Shown here: piece after piece, positions 9,456-18,347 of the stretch
How positions within the stretch are numbered: position 1 is the stretch's first letter
How the letters are laid out: each line of letters begins with the position of its first letter
NCBI GenBank assembly: GCA_902810695.1
Contig: CADDYV010000014.1
Coordinates: 1-64,000 of the forward strand
Source of the DNA: Actinomycetota bacterium
GTDB lineage: Bacteria; Actinomycetota; Rubrobacteria; Rubrobacterales; Rubrobacteraceae
Direction: 5' to 3'
Length of the DNA: 64,000 bases
Notes under the pieces: model-generated
What the model saw: only the letters and a program-made list of their open reading frames with translations
Database searches by the model: none
Told to the model about the DNA's origin: nothing
Position numbers and translations under genes: made by a program

Positions 9456-9607
9456 GCCCGCTCTCCTTCGCGCCGCTATTCTCCACCACATTACTGCACA
9501 AAACGACCTCGGGCGCAAAGCCAGCCTGCGCCACAGCTTGTGCTACGATGCGTTTTTCGTGCACACACATCAAACCAGGATACGAATTAAGAGGAGATAT
9601 CGTTTCT

Positions 9608-10654
9608 ATGGACCGACAGCGGAGGGTTTTGATCACGGGCGGAGCCGGGTTTCTGGGGATAAACCTGATCCGGCACCTGCTGAGACGCGGCTACGCCCCG
9701 GCCTCGCTGGACATCGCGGACTTCGACTACCCCGAAAAAGACGGGGTAGAGGTCATCAAGGGCGACATCCGCAACAAGGCGCTGGTGGACCGGGCAGTAG
9801 AGGGCGCGGACTTCGTGGTCCACACCGCAGCGGCCCTGCCGCTCTACTCTCCGGATGACATCTACACTACCGACGTGGTGGGCACGCGCAACGTCCTCGA
9901 CGCCTCGTTGAGACATGGGGTCGAGCGGTTCGTCCACGTCTCCTCAACCGCCGTCTACGGCATCCCCGACCACCACCCGCTCTACGAAACCGACAGGCTG
10001 GAAGGCGTGGGACCTTACGGACAGGCCAAGATACAGGCCGAGATGATCTGCCTGGAATACCGCGCGAAAGGGCTCGTCGTGCCCATAATCCGCCCCAAGT
10101 CCTTCGTCGGTCCCGAGAGGCTTGGGGTCTTCGATCTCCTCTTCGACTGGGCCTACACCGGGCACAACTTCCCCATGATCGGGAGCGGCAACAACCGCTA
10201 CCAGCTCCTCGACGTGGAGGACCTCTGCGACGCGATCGCGCTGTGCCTGACCCTCCCCGAAGAGAACGTCAACGACACTTTCAACATCGGAGCCAAAGAG
10301 TTCACCACCATGAAAGAGGACTACCAGTCCGTCCTCGACGCCGCGGGCTACGGCAAGAAGATCATCGGCTTCCCGGCGGCGCCGGCGATCTGGGGCCTGA
10401 GGCTGCTCGACGCCCTGGGGATATCACCGCTCTACAAGTGGGTCTACGAGACGGCTTCCAAAGATTCCTTCGTCTCCATCGAGAAAGCCGAGAAACAGTT
10501 GGGCTTCCACCCGAAATACTCCAACAAGCAGGCCCTCCTCAGGAACTACGAGTGGTACGTGGAGAACAGGCCGAAGTTCGAGAAGGCTTCCGGCGTCTCC
10601 CACCGCGTTCCCTGGAAGCAGGGCGCTATTGGCCTGCTAAAGCGGTTTTTCTAG
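9608..10654 (+). CDS. NAD(P)-dependent sugar epimerase/dehydratase (extended SDR)
   Basis: A 348-residue extended short-chain dehydrogenase. Rossmann motif GGAGFLGINL is at residues 11-20; SSTAVYG carries the catalytic Ser/Thr, and YGQAK is the YxxxK pair. NDTFNIGAKEF is the usual substrate-side segment. Start chosen at ATG 9608, which has GAGGAG at 9591-9596; the frame is open 60 bases further but that part lacks a ribosome site and homologous residues. It resembles UDP-glucose 4-epimerase and related nucleotide-sugar enzymes, but the substrate cannot be read from the sequence. It converges on pgl with an 18-base overlap. Confidence 0.8.
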   Translation: MDRQRRVLITGGAGFLGINLIRHLLRRGYAPASLDIADFDYPEKDGVEVIKGDIRNKALVDRAVEGADFVVHTAAALPLYSPDDIYTTDVVGTRNVLDASLRHGVERFVHVSSTAVYGIPDHHPLYETDRLEGVGPYGQAKIQAEMICLEYRAKGLVVPIIRPKSFVGPERLGVFDLLFDWAYTGHNFPMIGSGNNRYQLLDVEDLCDAIALCLTLPEENVNDTFNIGAKEFTTMKEDYQSVLDAAGYGKKIIGFPAAPAIWGLRLLDALGISPLYKWVYETASKDSFVSIEKAEKQLGFHPKYSNKQALLRNYEWYVENRPKFEKASGVSHRVPWKQGAIGLLKRFF

Positions 10655-11359
10655 CAGCTTGGCTGCGGCCCGGTCGAGCATCCAGGTCAGCTCTCCGTCC
10701 GGCTGGATGAGTTTCGCCGGGTACTGGCGGGGGCTGCCGTTGCCTTCCAGGATCTCCCTCATGGCTTCTGCTTTGCCCTCGCCCGCGACCAGGAAGCTCA
10801 CTGCCCTGGATGCGTTTATGACCGGAGATGTCAGCGTGATCCGGGTGGTGCCGAGCTTCTCTACCGGGTTGGCGACGGCCCATCTCTCCCGCTCATCTAG
10901 GGCGGGAGTATCGGGAAAGAGGCTCGCCGTATGGCCGTCCTCTCCGGTGCCGAGCATGATGAGATCCAGGGTCGGAAACCCGACCGCACCGAAGAACTTC
11001 CGCAATTCCTCTTCGTAGGCGGCAGCCGCCTCTTCCGGGGGCAGTTCGCCGCGCATCCGGTGGACCCCGCCGACGGGGACGTGAGAGAGCAGCGCATCGT
11101 GGGCCATCCGGTAGTTCGAGTCTTCGTGGTCCGGGGGGACACCGCGCTCGTCGCCGAAGAAGATATGCACCCGGCTCCAGTCGAGCGCGTCGGCGTAGTC
11201 GCTCGCGAGCAGTTCGTATGTAGCCCTGGGAGTCGAGCCTCCGGCGAGCGCGACGGCGAAGCGGCCCCTGCTCTCGATGGCTTCATTCGCCCTGCGGACG
11301 AAATCCGCAGCAGCGGCCCCGGCGAGCTCTTGCGGGTTTTCGTAGACGAGAACTTTCAC
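10637..11359 (-). CDS. pgl: 6-phosphogluconolactonase
   Basis: A 240-residue enzyme of the DevB/SOL type that hydrolyses 6-phosphogluconolactone to 6-phosphogluconate. Signature segments: GGSTPRATYELL near 40, VHIFFGDERGVPPDHEDSNY and MLGTGEDGHTASLFPDTP. GTG start at 11359 overlaps the opcA stop (GTGA). Last gene of the tal-gnd-zwf-opcA-pgl operon, supplying step two of the oxidative pentose phosphate pathway. Confidence 0.92.
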   Translation of the reverse strand: MKVLVYENPQELAGAAAADFVRRANEAIESRGRFAVALAGGSTPRATYELLASDYADALDWSRVHIFFGDERGVPPDHEDSNYRMAHDALLSHVPVGGVHRMRGELPPEEAAAAYEEELRKFFGAVGFPTLDLIMLGTGEDGHTASLFPDTPALDERERWAVANPVEKLGTTRITLTSPVINASRAVSFLVAGEGKAEAMREILEGNGSPRQYPAKLIQPDGELTWMLDRAAAKLLEKPL

Positions 11360-12429
11360 TGGTCGAGCATCTCCGCGAGGATTTCGAGGGCGGCCCGGTA
11401 GCCCTCGTCCTGGCCGCGGTACTGCAGTTCCTCCCCCAGCACGGACTCCGGGTCGAAGTACCCGAGATGCACCGTGCGCCCGGCGAGAAGCTCATCACCG
11501 CGCATCACCGTAGCCCTGGCCTCAGAGGGCTCGCGGCACCGCGAGACCTGGAAGCTCATCTCTCCAGCCCGCAACTGTACCTGCTGCAACGCGGCGCGCG
11601 TAGACTCCTGACTCAACGAGACAACCACTCCTCCAGAAGGCCCCGAGAAGACGAACTCGCATCCTTCTGCGGTGTCTCTAGCAGATTCGGGTCCCCATCC
11701 CAGGGTCGAGGCGAGCCAGCCGGCGAGCAGTAGCGCCCTAGACTCGCCGTGGGGGGCGTGCAGGATCTCGACGCGTCCGATCTCACCGAGCTTGCCCGTG
11801 CGGTCTGCGGGATTGAACAGATCTGCTATGAGCGAGCGCCAGGGCGTGAGCGCGACCCACTGCAGGTCGCTTGCGTCCAGCTCCGTAGAGCCCTCGACCA
11901 GCCGGGCCATCTCGCGCAGGAAGTAGCGCTGGTTCTCCGCCGCGCTGGAGTCCACGATGAGCCGGTCGGCAAGCGATGCCACGCCCCTGAACTCCGGCGA
12001 GCCTGCGGCGAACGCTTCCGGGTAGAAGAGGAAGACGGGGAGATCCGGGATCAGGAGCGGACCGGCGAGGCTTTCGAGGTGGCGGGCGGGCGGTCCCTCG
12101 GCGTGGATGGTGATCTGCTCGGCGCAGACCTGGCTGCCTCCGCCCCGCGTGCTGCAGAATGCCGAGAGCCGGATGTCCACGTTCGCCTCTTCCTGATCGG
12201 GGTCGGATATCAGGACGACCGCCCGTAACGGGAACCTTCCCGAGAGCCCGGAGACGAGCCTGGTTACGCGCTCCGCTGACCTCTCGTCGGCAACCACGAT
12301 CAGGTTAAGAACGCTCGACCTGAGTCCCAGGGTCCCGTCCTCGTTCATCCTGAGCCGGGCGAGCTCGTGCTCTACCTGGTCCACGCTCATGTAGCCGGAG
12401 CCCGGCGAGGTGCGAGCCTCCTCCATCAT
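11356..12429 (-). CDS. opcA: glucose-6-phosphate dehydrogenase assembly protein OpcA
   Basis: About 357 residues. OpcA is an activator or assembly factor for glucose-6-phosphate dehydrogenase, known in cyanobacteria and actinobacteria. Recognised from its place between zwf and pgl and from segments such as NLIVVADERSAERV, HAEGPPARHLESLAGPLLIPDLPVFLFYPE and DSSAAENQRYF. Start taken at ATG 12429, which overlaps the zwf stop as ATGA; a GTG at 12441 in the same frame is an alternative. No enzymatic motif is expected or seen. Its presence implies that the dehydrogenase is regulated by redox or assembly as in other actinobacteria. Confidence 0.85.
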   Translation of the reverse strand: MMEEARTSPGSGYMSVDQVEHELARLRMNEDGTLGLRSSVLNLIVVADERSAERVTRLVSGLSGRFPLRAVVLISDPDQEEANVDIRLSAFCSTRGGGSQVCAEQITIHAEGPPARHLESLAGPLLIPDLPVFLFYPEAFAAGSPEFRGVASLADRLIVDSSAAENQRYFLREMARLVEGSTELDASDLQWVALTPWRSLIADLFNPADRTGKLGEIGRVEILHAPHGESRALLLAGWLASTLGWGPESARDTAEGCEFVFSGPSGGVVVSLSQESTRAALQQVQLRAGEMSFQVSRCREPSEARATVMRGDELLAGRTVHLGYFDPESVLGEELQYRGQDEGYRAALEILAEMLDQ

Positions 12430-13961
12430 GGCCTGCGCCACTCCCGCCCGTCGCGCGCGAGCAGCTTATCCGCCTCCTCCGGTCCCCACGTTCCGGCGGG
12501 ATAGTGCGCAACCTCGCCGTCTTGGGCCCAGGATTCCATCACGGGCTCCAGGATACGCCACGCGCCCTCGGCCTCATCCGCCCTTATGAAGAGCGTCGGA
12601 TCGCCGAGCAGCATGTCCAAAAGCAGGCGCTGGTAGGCGTCGGGGACTTCCTTCGAGAAGGCCGTCCCGTAGAGCAGGTCCATGTTTACCGAGCGGATCT
12701 CAAACCCCGAACCGGGAACCTTGGCCCCGATCTTCAGGGAGACACCCTCTTCTGGCTGGATACGGATGACGAGCAGGTTCGGCTCTAGGCCCTGGGTGTC
12801 GTTGCCGGAGAATGGGGTGTGCGGCGTCTTGTGGAACTGGATGGCGATCTCCGTCGCCTTCTTGGGCAGACGCTTGCCCGTGCGGACGTAGAATGGAACC
12901 CCGGCCCACCTCCAGTTATCCACGTATAGCTTGAGCGCCACGTAGGTCTCGGTCTCGGAGTCAGGGGCGACATCGTCCTCTTCGCGGTAGCCTCTGACCT
13001 CCTTGCCGAACACCCAGCCCCTGTCGTACTGGCCCCGTACGGCTACGTTTTTCACCTCATCCCTCGGGATGGGCCGGACCGCTTTGAGCACCTTCACCTT
13101 CTCCTCGCGCACCGACTCGGCGTCGAAGGCCACCGGCGGCTCCATCGCCGTGAGACACAGAACTTGCATCATGTGGTTCTGGACGATGTCTCTCAGAGCT
13201 CCGGCTTCCTCGTAGAAAGCGCCGCGGGTGCCGACCCCGATATCCTCGGCGACCGTGATCTGGACGTGGTCCACGTAGTGCTGGTTCCAGATGGGCTCGA
13301 AGATGCCGTTACTGAATCGCAGCGCCAGGATGTTCTGGACGGTCTCCTTGCCGAGGTAGTGGTCTATGCGGTAGATCTGGTCTTCCCTGAAGTGCTCGCG
13401 GATGTCGTTGTTGAGCTCCCTGGCGCTTTTGAGGTCCCGCCCGAAGGGCTTCTCGATCACGATGCGCGAGTAGTGGCCATCCTCCTCCCGGCTCATCCCC
13501 GCCTCGCCGAGCCTCTCCACGATGGTCGGAAACAGCGAGGGCGAAGAGGCCATGTAGAAGGCCCGATTCCCCTCCGTCCCCCGCTCGTCATCGAGCTTCT
13601 TCAGAAAGCCCTTCAACTCCTCGTAGGTCGCCGGGTCCTTGGAGTCTCCTGGCAGGTAGAAGATGCCTTTGGAGAACGAGTCCCAGACCTCCTCGCTCAC
13701 CTGACCCGGTCGCTGCTCCTCAAGCGCCTTGCGGAGCCTTTCGCGGAACTCGTCGTGGCTCATCTTCGTGCGCGAGATGCCCACCACGGCGAACTCCATC
13801 GGCAGCCTCCGCTGGGCCGCAAGATCGTAGAGAGCGGGTACGATCTTGCGGCGCGTCAGGTCCCCCGAGGCCCCGAAGATAACCACTACTCCGGGTTCGG
13901 GCGTCCGGGGCAAACGCCCTTCCTCCCGGAGCACGTTCTCCTGAACTTGCGTCGTGGCCAC
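12426..13961 (-). CDS. zwf: glucose-6-phosphate 1-dehydrogenase
   Basis: A 511-residue NADP-linked enzyme making 6-phosphogluconolactone. The N-terminal nucleotide site FGASGDLTRRKIVPALYDL is at 29-47, and the substrate-binding and catalytic motif RIDHYLGKETVQN lies near residue 200. Other family segments (IEKPFGRDLKSA, PFYVRTGKRLPKK) are intact and length is normal. GTG start at 13961, 10 bases after gnd, with only a weak ribosome site. Central gene of the pentose phosphate operon. Confidence 0.95.
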   Translation of the reverse strand: MATTQVQENVLREEGRLPRTPEPGVVVIFGASGDLTRRKIVPALYDLAAQRRLPMEFAVVGISRTKMSHDEFRERLRKALEEQRPGQVSEEVWDSFSKGIFYLPGDSKDPATYEELKGFLKKLDDERGTEGNRAFYMASSPSLFPTIVERLGEAGMSREEDGHYSRIVIEKPFGRDLKSARELNNDIREHFREDQIYRIDHYLGKETVQNILALRFSNGIFEPIWNQHYVDHVQITVAEDIGVGTRGAFYEEAGALRDIVQNHMMQVLCLTAMEPPVAFDAESVREEKVKVLKAVRPIPRDEVKNVAVRGQYDRGWVFGKEVRGYREEDDVAPDSETETYVALKLYVDNWRWAGVPFYVRTGKRLPKKATEIAIQFHKTPHTPFSGNDTQGLEPNLLVIRIQPEEGVSLKIGAKVPGSGFEIRSVNMDLLYGTAFSKEVPDAYQRLLLDMLLGDPTLFIRADEAEGAWRILEPVMESWAQDGEVAHYPAGTWGPEEADKLLARDGREWRRP

Positions 13962-13971
13962 CGGAGAGCCC

Positions 13972-14889
13972 TTACTTCTCGTACTCCGTGCTCGCCTCTT
14001 TGACGGCGTGGCCTCCGAACTCGTTCCTCAAGGCGGCTATCACCTTCATCGCGAAGGACTCCTCCTGGCGGGAGGCGAACCTGGCGAACAGCGAGCCCGC
14101 GATGGTCGCCGCCGGAACGTCTTCTTCTATCGCCTCCAGGACCGTCCAGCGGCCCTCGCCGGAGTCCTCGACATAGCCGGCGATCTTCTCCAGGTTCGCG
14201 TCTCTCTCGAAGGCGTCCTCGGCAAGCTCCAGGAGCCAGCTCCGCACGACGCTCCCCTGGTTCCAGAGGTGGGATATCGCCCTCAGGTCGTAGTCGTAGC
14301 GGCTTTTCTGCAGGATCTCGAACCCCTCGGCGTACGCCTGGAGCATCCCGTACTCCACCCCGTTGTGGACCATCTTGGCGAAGTGCCCTGCTCCCGCATC
14401 TCCCAGGTAGGCGTAGCCGTCTTTGGGGGCGAGCGTCTTGAGCGCGGACTCTACGTGCTCGAAGGCGTCGGCGTCGCCTCCGACCATCGTGCAGTAGCCC
14501 ACGTCGTAGCCCCAGATGCCGCCGCTTATGCCGCAATCGAGCCACCGGAAGCCTTTGGAGCGTATCTCCTGCGCCCGCCTTACCGAGTCGCGGAAGTAGG
14601 AGTTGGCCCCGTCCACGATGATGTCGCCCTCGTCGGCGTGCTCGGTGAACTGGCGCAGCATGTCCTCCGTAACCTCGCCGGCAGGCAGCATACTCCACAG
14701 CACACGCGGAGGCTCCAGCTTTCCGACGAACTCCTCCACGGAGTAGGCCCCTTCTGCGCCCTGCTTTACCGCATCATCTACCTTGCCGGGAGAACGGTTG
14801 CCGGCGACGACGCGGTGATCTCCCTTCTCCACCAGGCGCCGGACCATGTTGAAGCCCATCCGGCCCATACCCCAGATCCCCAAGTCCAA
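13972..14889 (-). CDS. gnd: 6-phosphogluconate dehydrogenase, decarboxylating (short type)
   Basis: A 305-residue enzyme converting 6-phosphogluconate to ribulose 5-phosphate and CO2. The N terminus has the dinucleotide motif GIWGMGRMGFNMVRRL; GISGGIWGYDVGYCTMVGG is the substrate motif, and GHFAKMVHNGVEYGMLQAYAEG carries the catalytic Lys. At about 300 residues it belongs to the short, often NAD-preferring class, not the 470-residue E. coli type; cofactor use is an inference. TTG start at 14889 is supported by AAAGGAG five bases upstream. Confidence 0.92.
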   Translation of the reverse strand: MDLGIWGMGRMGFNMVRRLVEKGDHRVVAGNRSPGKVDDAVKQGAEGAYSVEEFVGKLEPPRVLWSMLPAGEVTEDMLRQFTEHADEGDIIVDGANSYFRDSVRRAQEIRSKGFRWLDCGISGGIWGYDVGYCTMVGGDADAFEHVESALKTLAPKDGYAYLGDAGAGHFAKMVHNGVEYGMLQAYAEGFEILQKSRYDYDLRAISHLWNQGSVVRSWLLELAEDAFERDANLEKIAGYVEDSGEGRWTVLEAIEEDVPAATIAGSLFARFASRQEESFAMKVIAALRNEFGGHAVKEASTEYEK

Positions 14890-14920
14890 TTTGACTCCTT
14901 TCGTTCGGCGGCTCTTATTT

Positions 14921-16021
14921 TTACGACTGGCGGGCCAACTGGCGACCCTTGTTCTTTATCTCGTCGAGGAGCTCGTGGAAGGGGTCGGCGAACTTCTGGA
15001 TGCCCTCCTGCTCCAGCGCGTCCGTCACGTCCTCGTAATCCAGGCCCGCTTCCCGGAGCTGCCTGAGTAACTCCTGGGCCTCTCCGATGCCCCCCTCCAG
15101 GGTAGGCCGGATCTCGGCGTGGTCCATGGCCGCCTCTATAGTTTTCTTGGGCATGGTGTTCACCGTCTCGGGACCGATGAGGTTTTCCACGTAGATTACG
15201 TCGGAGTAGTCGGGGTTCTTGGTGGAGGTGGAGGCCCACAGGAGCCGCTGCTTGTTGGCGCCCCTCTCCTCCAGCGACCGCCACCGAGAGCCGCCGAAGA
15301 TGTCCTTGTAGATTTTGTAGGCCAGCTTGGCGTTGGCTATGGCGAGCTTGCCTTTGAGGTCGTCCGCCCCGAGTTCCTCCAGACGCCGGTCGGCCTCGGT
15401 GTCTATCCTGGAGACGAAGAAGCTCGCCACCGAGCGCACGCCCGAGGGGTCGCCGCCGCTCTCTATGAGCCTCTTTATGCCCCGGATGTAGGCGCGGGCC
15501 ACCTCCCTGTAACGCTCCAGAGAGAAGATGAGGGTTACGTTTATGGAGCGTCCGCGGGAGATCATCTCCTCTATCGCCACCAGCCCTTGCAGGGTGGCCG
15601 GTATCTTGACGAAGAGGTTGGGACGATCCACCATCTCGTGCAGGCGGGTGGCCTCCTCGATGGTGGCCTGCGTGTTATAGGCGATGTCCGGCTGGACCTC
15701 CAGGGAGACGAACCCGTCCTGCCCCCCGGTCCTCTCGTAGGTGGGCATGAGGATGTCGCAGGCATCCCGGATATCTTCGCGGGCGATCTCCCAGAAGATC
15801 TCCTTCGGGTCGTCCTCCTTCTGCGAGAGCTCCTGGAGCTGCTCGTCGTAGAGCTCGGAGTTGGCAATGGCTTTCTGAAAGATGGCCGGGTTGGAGGTAA
15901 CACCCACGATCCCGTCCTCGATCAACTCCTGTAACCCGCCCTGCTGGGTGTCCTCGCGCGAGATCTCATCCACCCAGGGCGCCTGCCCGATCTCGTACAT
16001 CCTCTGCAACCGCTCGTTCAT
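14921..16021 (-). CDS. tal: transaldolase (actinobacterial long form)
   Basis: A 366-residue transaldolase that moves a dihydroxyacetone unit between sugar phosphates. GVTSNPAIFQKAIANS is near residue 40, and NLFVKIPATLQGLVAIEE carries the Schiff-base lysine; TLEGGIGEAQELLRQL and EEGIQKFADPFHEL mark the C terminus. Start set at ATG 16021, since GGGAGG lies nine bases before it; the open frame runs 60 bases further without support. It is the first gene of the minus-strand pathway operon. A TATATAAC box at about 16090 on the minus strand is a possible promoter element. Confidence 0.92.
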   Translation of the reverse strand: MNERLQRMYEIGQAPWVDEISREDTQQGGLQELIEDGIVGVTSNPAIFQKAIANSELYDEQLQELSQKEDDPKEIFWEIAREDIRDACDILMPTYERTGGQDGFVSLEVQPDIAYNTQATIEEATRLHEMVDRPNLFVKIPATLQGLVAIEEMISRGRSINVTLIFSLERYREVARAYIRGIKRLIESGGDPSGVRSVASFFVSRIDTEADRRLEELGADDLKGKLAIANAKLAYKIYKDIFGGSRWRSLEERGANKQRLLWASTSTKNPDYSDVIYVENLIGPETVNTMPKKTIEAAMDHAEIRPTLEGGIGEAQELLRQLREAGLDYEDVTDALEQEGIQKFADPFHELLDEIKNKGRQLARQS

Positions 16022-16236
16022 GCCGTATAACCTCCCGAATATTCCTCGTGGTATGGCTTGCTCCGATAAGACAGTTTTCATCTGTTATATACCCTGGCGG
16101 TCGTGCAAATAAAATCCTCCAAGCCGCGCCGGTATATTCCGTGCGCCCCCGACCCAGAGAGGGTATACTGCCCGGCATGTAGCAAACTCCTTTGCATCAG
16201 GTTCGTCGCTTCCATCTCCCTGCAAAGGAGTTCTCC

Positions 16237-17850
16237 GTGCTCGCCCAACTTACAGACATCTCGCTCTCATATCCTGACAAAAATGTTCTCGATGGCGTCT
16301 TCCTGACCGTCTATCCGCGAGACAGGATCGCGCTGGTCGGCGAGAACGGGTCGGGCAAGACGAGCCTGTTTCGCATCCTGACGGGCCGTCTGAAACCTGA
16401 CTCGGGAGAGCTCTCGCTCGCCAGGGACACCCGCATCGGGTATCTCGAACAGGACTTCGCGAGCCTGGAGAGGAACCCGGAGCGCACATGCCTCGAAGCG
16501 GCGTTAGAACCTTTCGCGCATCTGATGGAGCTGGAGCACAGGATCGAAGCTCTCTCCGCCGCGCTGGCCGAGGAACGCGAAGAGGAAAGAACAGCAAGAC
16601 TTCTGGCGGAGATGGGTGAGGCGCAGCACCGGTTCGAGCTAGAGGGCGGCTACAACATCAGAGCGCGCGTCGAGGCTACTCTGGCAGGGTTGGGGTTGCG
16701 CGAGGATATCTGGAACCGTCAAATCGTCAGGATGTCTTCGGGAGAGAGGATGCGCCTGGCGCTCGCGCGCATCCTGCTCGGAGATTACGACCTGATCCTC
16801 TTCGACGAACCGACCAACCACCTGGACATCCCGGCACGCGAGTGGCTCGAAGATCACCTCGCAGGTCTGCGCCGGGCCTACGTGGTGGCCTCCCACGACC
16901 GCCGCTTTCTCGACAAGGTCGCAACGAAAGTCGCCTACCTCGACCGTGGCGAACTCACGCTCTACTCCGGGAACTACTCGGCCTTCCGCCGCCAGCGGCA
17001 AGAGCAGGAGGAGGCAGGCTGGCGCAGCTACGAGAAAAGCCAGAAGAAGGCCCGAAAGCTGCAGCGGCAGGCGCAGGCTTACCGGAGTTGGGCTGGCACC
17101 GCGGAGAAAGAGAAGCGTGGCGCCGGCGACAAAGGCTTCGTAAGCCACAAGGCGGCCAAGCTGATGAAGCGCGGCCTGGCGGTCCAGCGAAGACTCGAAG
17201 AGGCCGCCGAACAGGCCAGATCCGCGAAGCCTTTCGAGAAGGACCCCATCAAAATAGACTTCCGCACCCCCGGCGCGCGTAATCTGCTCTCGGTCGAGAA
17301 CCTTGCGGTCGGCTACACCGGAGACTACCCACTCGCCGCAGAGATTTCCTTCGACCTCTCATCTGGCGGGAAGATCGCAGTTCTGGGTCCGAACGGCTGC
17401 GGCAAGACCGCGCTCCTGCGAACCATCGTGGGAGAGATACCGCCTCTGGCCGGCGGATTTCGCCTAGCGCCCTCCGCGCGGGTCGGATACTTCGATCAGG
17501 ACGCGCGCCGAGTCCCACGCGATGCTACGGCTCTGCGGGCCGTGCTGGAGACGGGTCGGGATGAGACGCTCGCCCGCACCGTAATGGGCAGGATGCGGGT
17601 CAGGCGCGAGACCGTCAACAAACCAGCCAGGGAGCTAAGCTCCGGTGAACGCGCCAAGGTGCTGCTCGCGAAGCTCATCCTGGGCGAACACAACCTGCTC
17701 GTCCTCGACGAGCCCACCAATCACCTCGACATAGAGACCCAGGATGTGCTCCTGGACGCCTTAAAAGAATTTCCGGGGGCGGTACTCTTCGTCTCTCACG
17801 ACCGGCACTTTATCGAAGCCCTGGCTACCGAGACGCTGTCGCTTGGATAA
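16237..17850 (+). CDS. ABC-F family ATP-binding protein
   Basis: A 537-residue soluble protein with two ABC ATPase domains and no membrane segment. First domain: Walker A GENGSGKTS and signature MSSGERMRLALAR, with DEPTNHLD as Walker B. A charged linker (QKKARKLQRQAQAYRSWAG) separates it from the second domain: GPNGCGKTA, LSSGERAKVLLAK and DEPTNHLD. ABC-F proteins bind the ribosome E site and act in translation or antibiotic protection. Start is GTG 16237, because AAAGGAG at 16224-16230 sits six bases upstream; the frame is open to 16192 but without a site. Which subfamily (Uup, EttA, ARE) cannot be told. Confidence 0.88.
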   Translation: MLAQLTDISLSYPDKNVLDGVFLTVYPRDRIALVGENGSGKTSLFRILTGRLKPDSGELSLARDTRIGYLEQDFASLERNPERTCLEAALEPFAHLMELEHRIEALSAALAEEREEERTARLLAEMGEAQHRFELEGGYNIRARVEATLAGLGLREDIWNRQIVRMSSGERMRLALARILLGDYDLILFDEPTNHLDIPAREWLEDHLAGLRRAYVVASHDRRFLDKVATKVAYLDRGELTLYSGNYSAFRRQRQEQEEAGWRSYEKSQKKARKLQRQAQAYRSWAGTAEKEKRGAGDKGFVSHKAAKLMKRGLAVQRRLEEAAEQARSAKPFEKDPIKIDFRTPGARNLLSVENLAVGYTGDYPLAAEISFDLSSGGKIAVLGPNGCGKTALLRTIVGEIPPLAGGFRLAPSARVGYFDQDARRVPRDATALRAVLETGRDETLARTVMGRMRVRRETVNKPARELSSGERAKVLLAKLILGEHNLLVLDEPTNHLDIETQDVLLDALKEFPGAVLFVSHDRHFIEALATETLSLG

Positions 17851-17868
17851 AAAACGGCGGAAACCGCC
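17849..17868 (-). terminator. intrinsic terminator of ssb
   Basis: Read on the minus strand, the stem GGCGG-TTT-CCGCC is followed by G and six Ts. It lies just past the ssb stop codon and overlaps the end of the convergent ABC-F gene (stop 17848-17850). On the plus strand the same stem has no T-run, so it acts mainly for ssb. Confidence 0.7.
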
Positions 17869-17880
17869 CCCGGATGTCCC

Positions 17881-18288
17881 CTAGAATGGGATGTCGTCGA
17901 AGTCCTCTTCGCTTACCTCCACATCGTCGCGGGAGCCCTGGCCCTGCCGGCTGCCGGCTTCGCCTCCGTCGCCGCCGCGTCCGAGAAACTGTATGTTGTC
18001 GGCCACAACGTCTACCTTGCTGCGCTTGGAACCGTCCTGGGCCTCCCAGGTGCGGTACTGGAGGCGTCCCTCGACCAGCACGGGTGAGCCTTTGCTCAGA
18101 TAGTTGGCTACGCGCTCCCCGAGATCCCTCCAGGCCGAGACATCGAAATAGTCCACCTCCTCGGTCTTGGAGAAGACCCGATTTACCGCGAGCCCGAAAC
18201 CGCAGACAGGAACCCCGCCCTGCGTGAACCTGAGCTCCGGGTCGCGCGTGAGGTTCCCGGCGAGTATGACCTTGTTGAAACTTACCAC
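17881..18288 (-). CDS. ssb: single-stranded DNA-binding protein
   Basis: A 135-residue OB-fold protein: VSFNKVILAGNLTRDPELR at the start, FGLAVNRVF and KGSPVLVEGRLQYRTWE in the fold, a glycine/glutamine-rich linker, and the acidic tip EEDFDDIPF that recruits partner proteins. GTG 18288 is preferred because GAAGG lies seven bases upstream; the ATG at 18306 has no ribosome site. It stands alone, not with rpsF/rpsR, so it may be a second or competence-type SSB. A ComEC-like hydrolase gene lies upstream on the same strand. Confidence 0.92.
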   Translation of the reverse strand: MVSFNKVILAGNLTRDPELRFTQGGVPVCGFGLAVNRVFSKTEEVDYFDVSAWRDLGERVANYLSKGSPVLVEGRLQYRTWEAQDGSKRSKVDVVADNIQFLGRGGDGGEAGSRQGQGSRDDVEVSEEDFDDIPF

Positions 18289-18347
18289 CTCTATACCTTC
18301 CTTCATCTTGATTATGTAGGTCCAGTCTACAAAAACATCTCTTTATC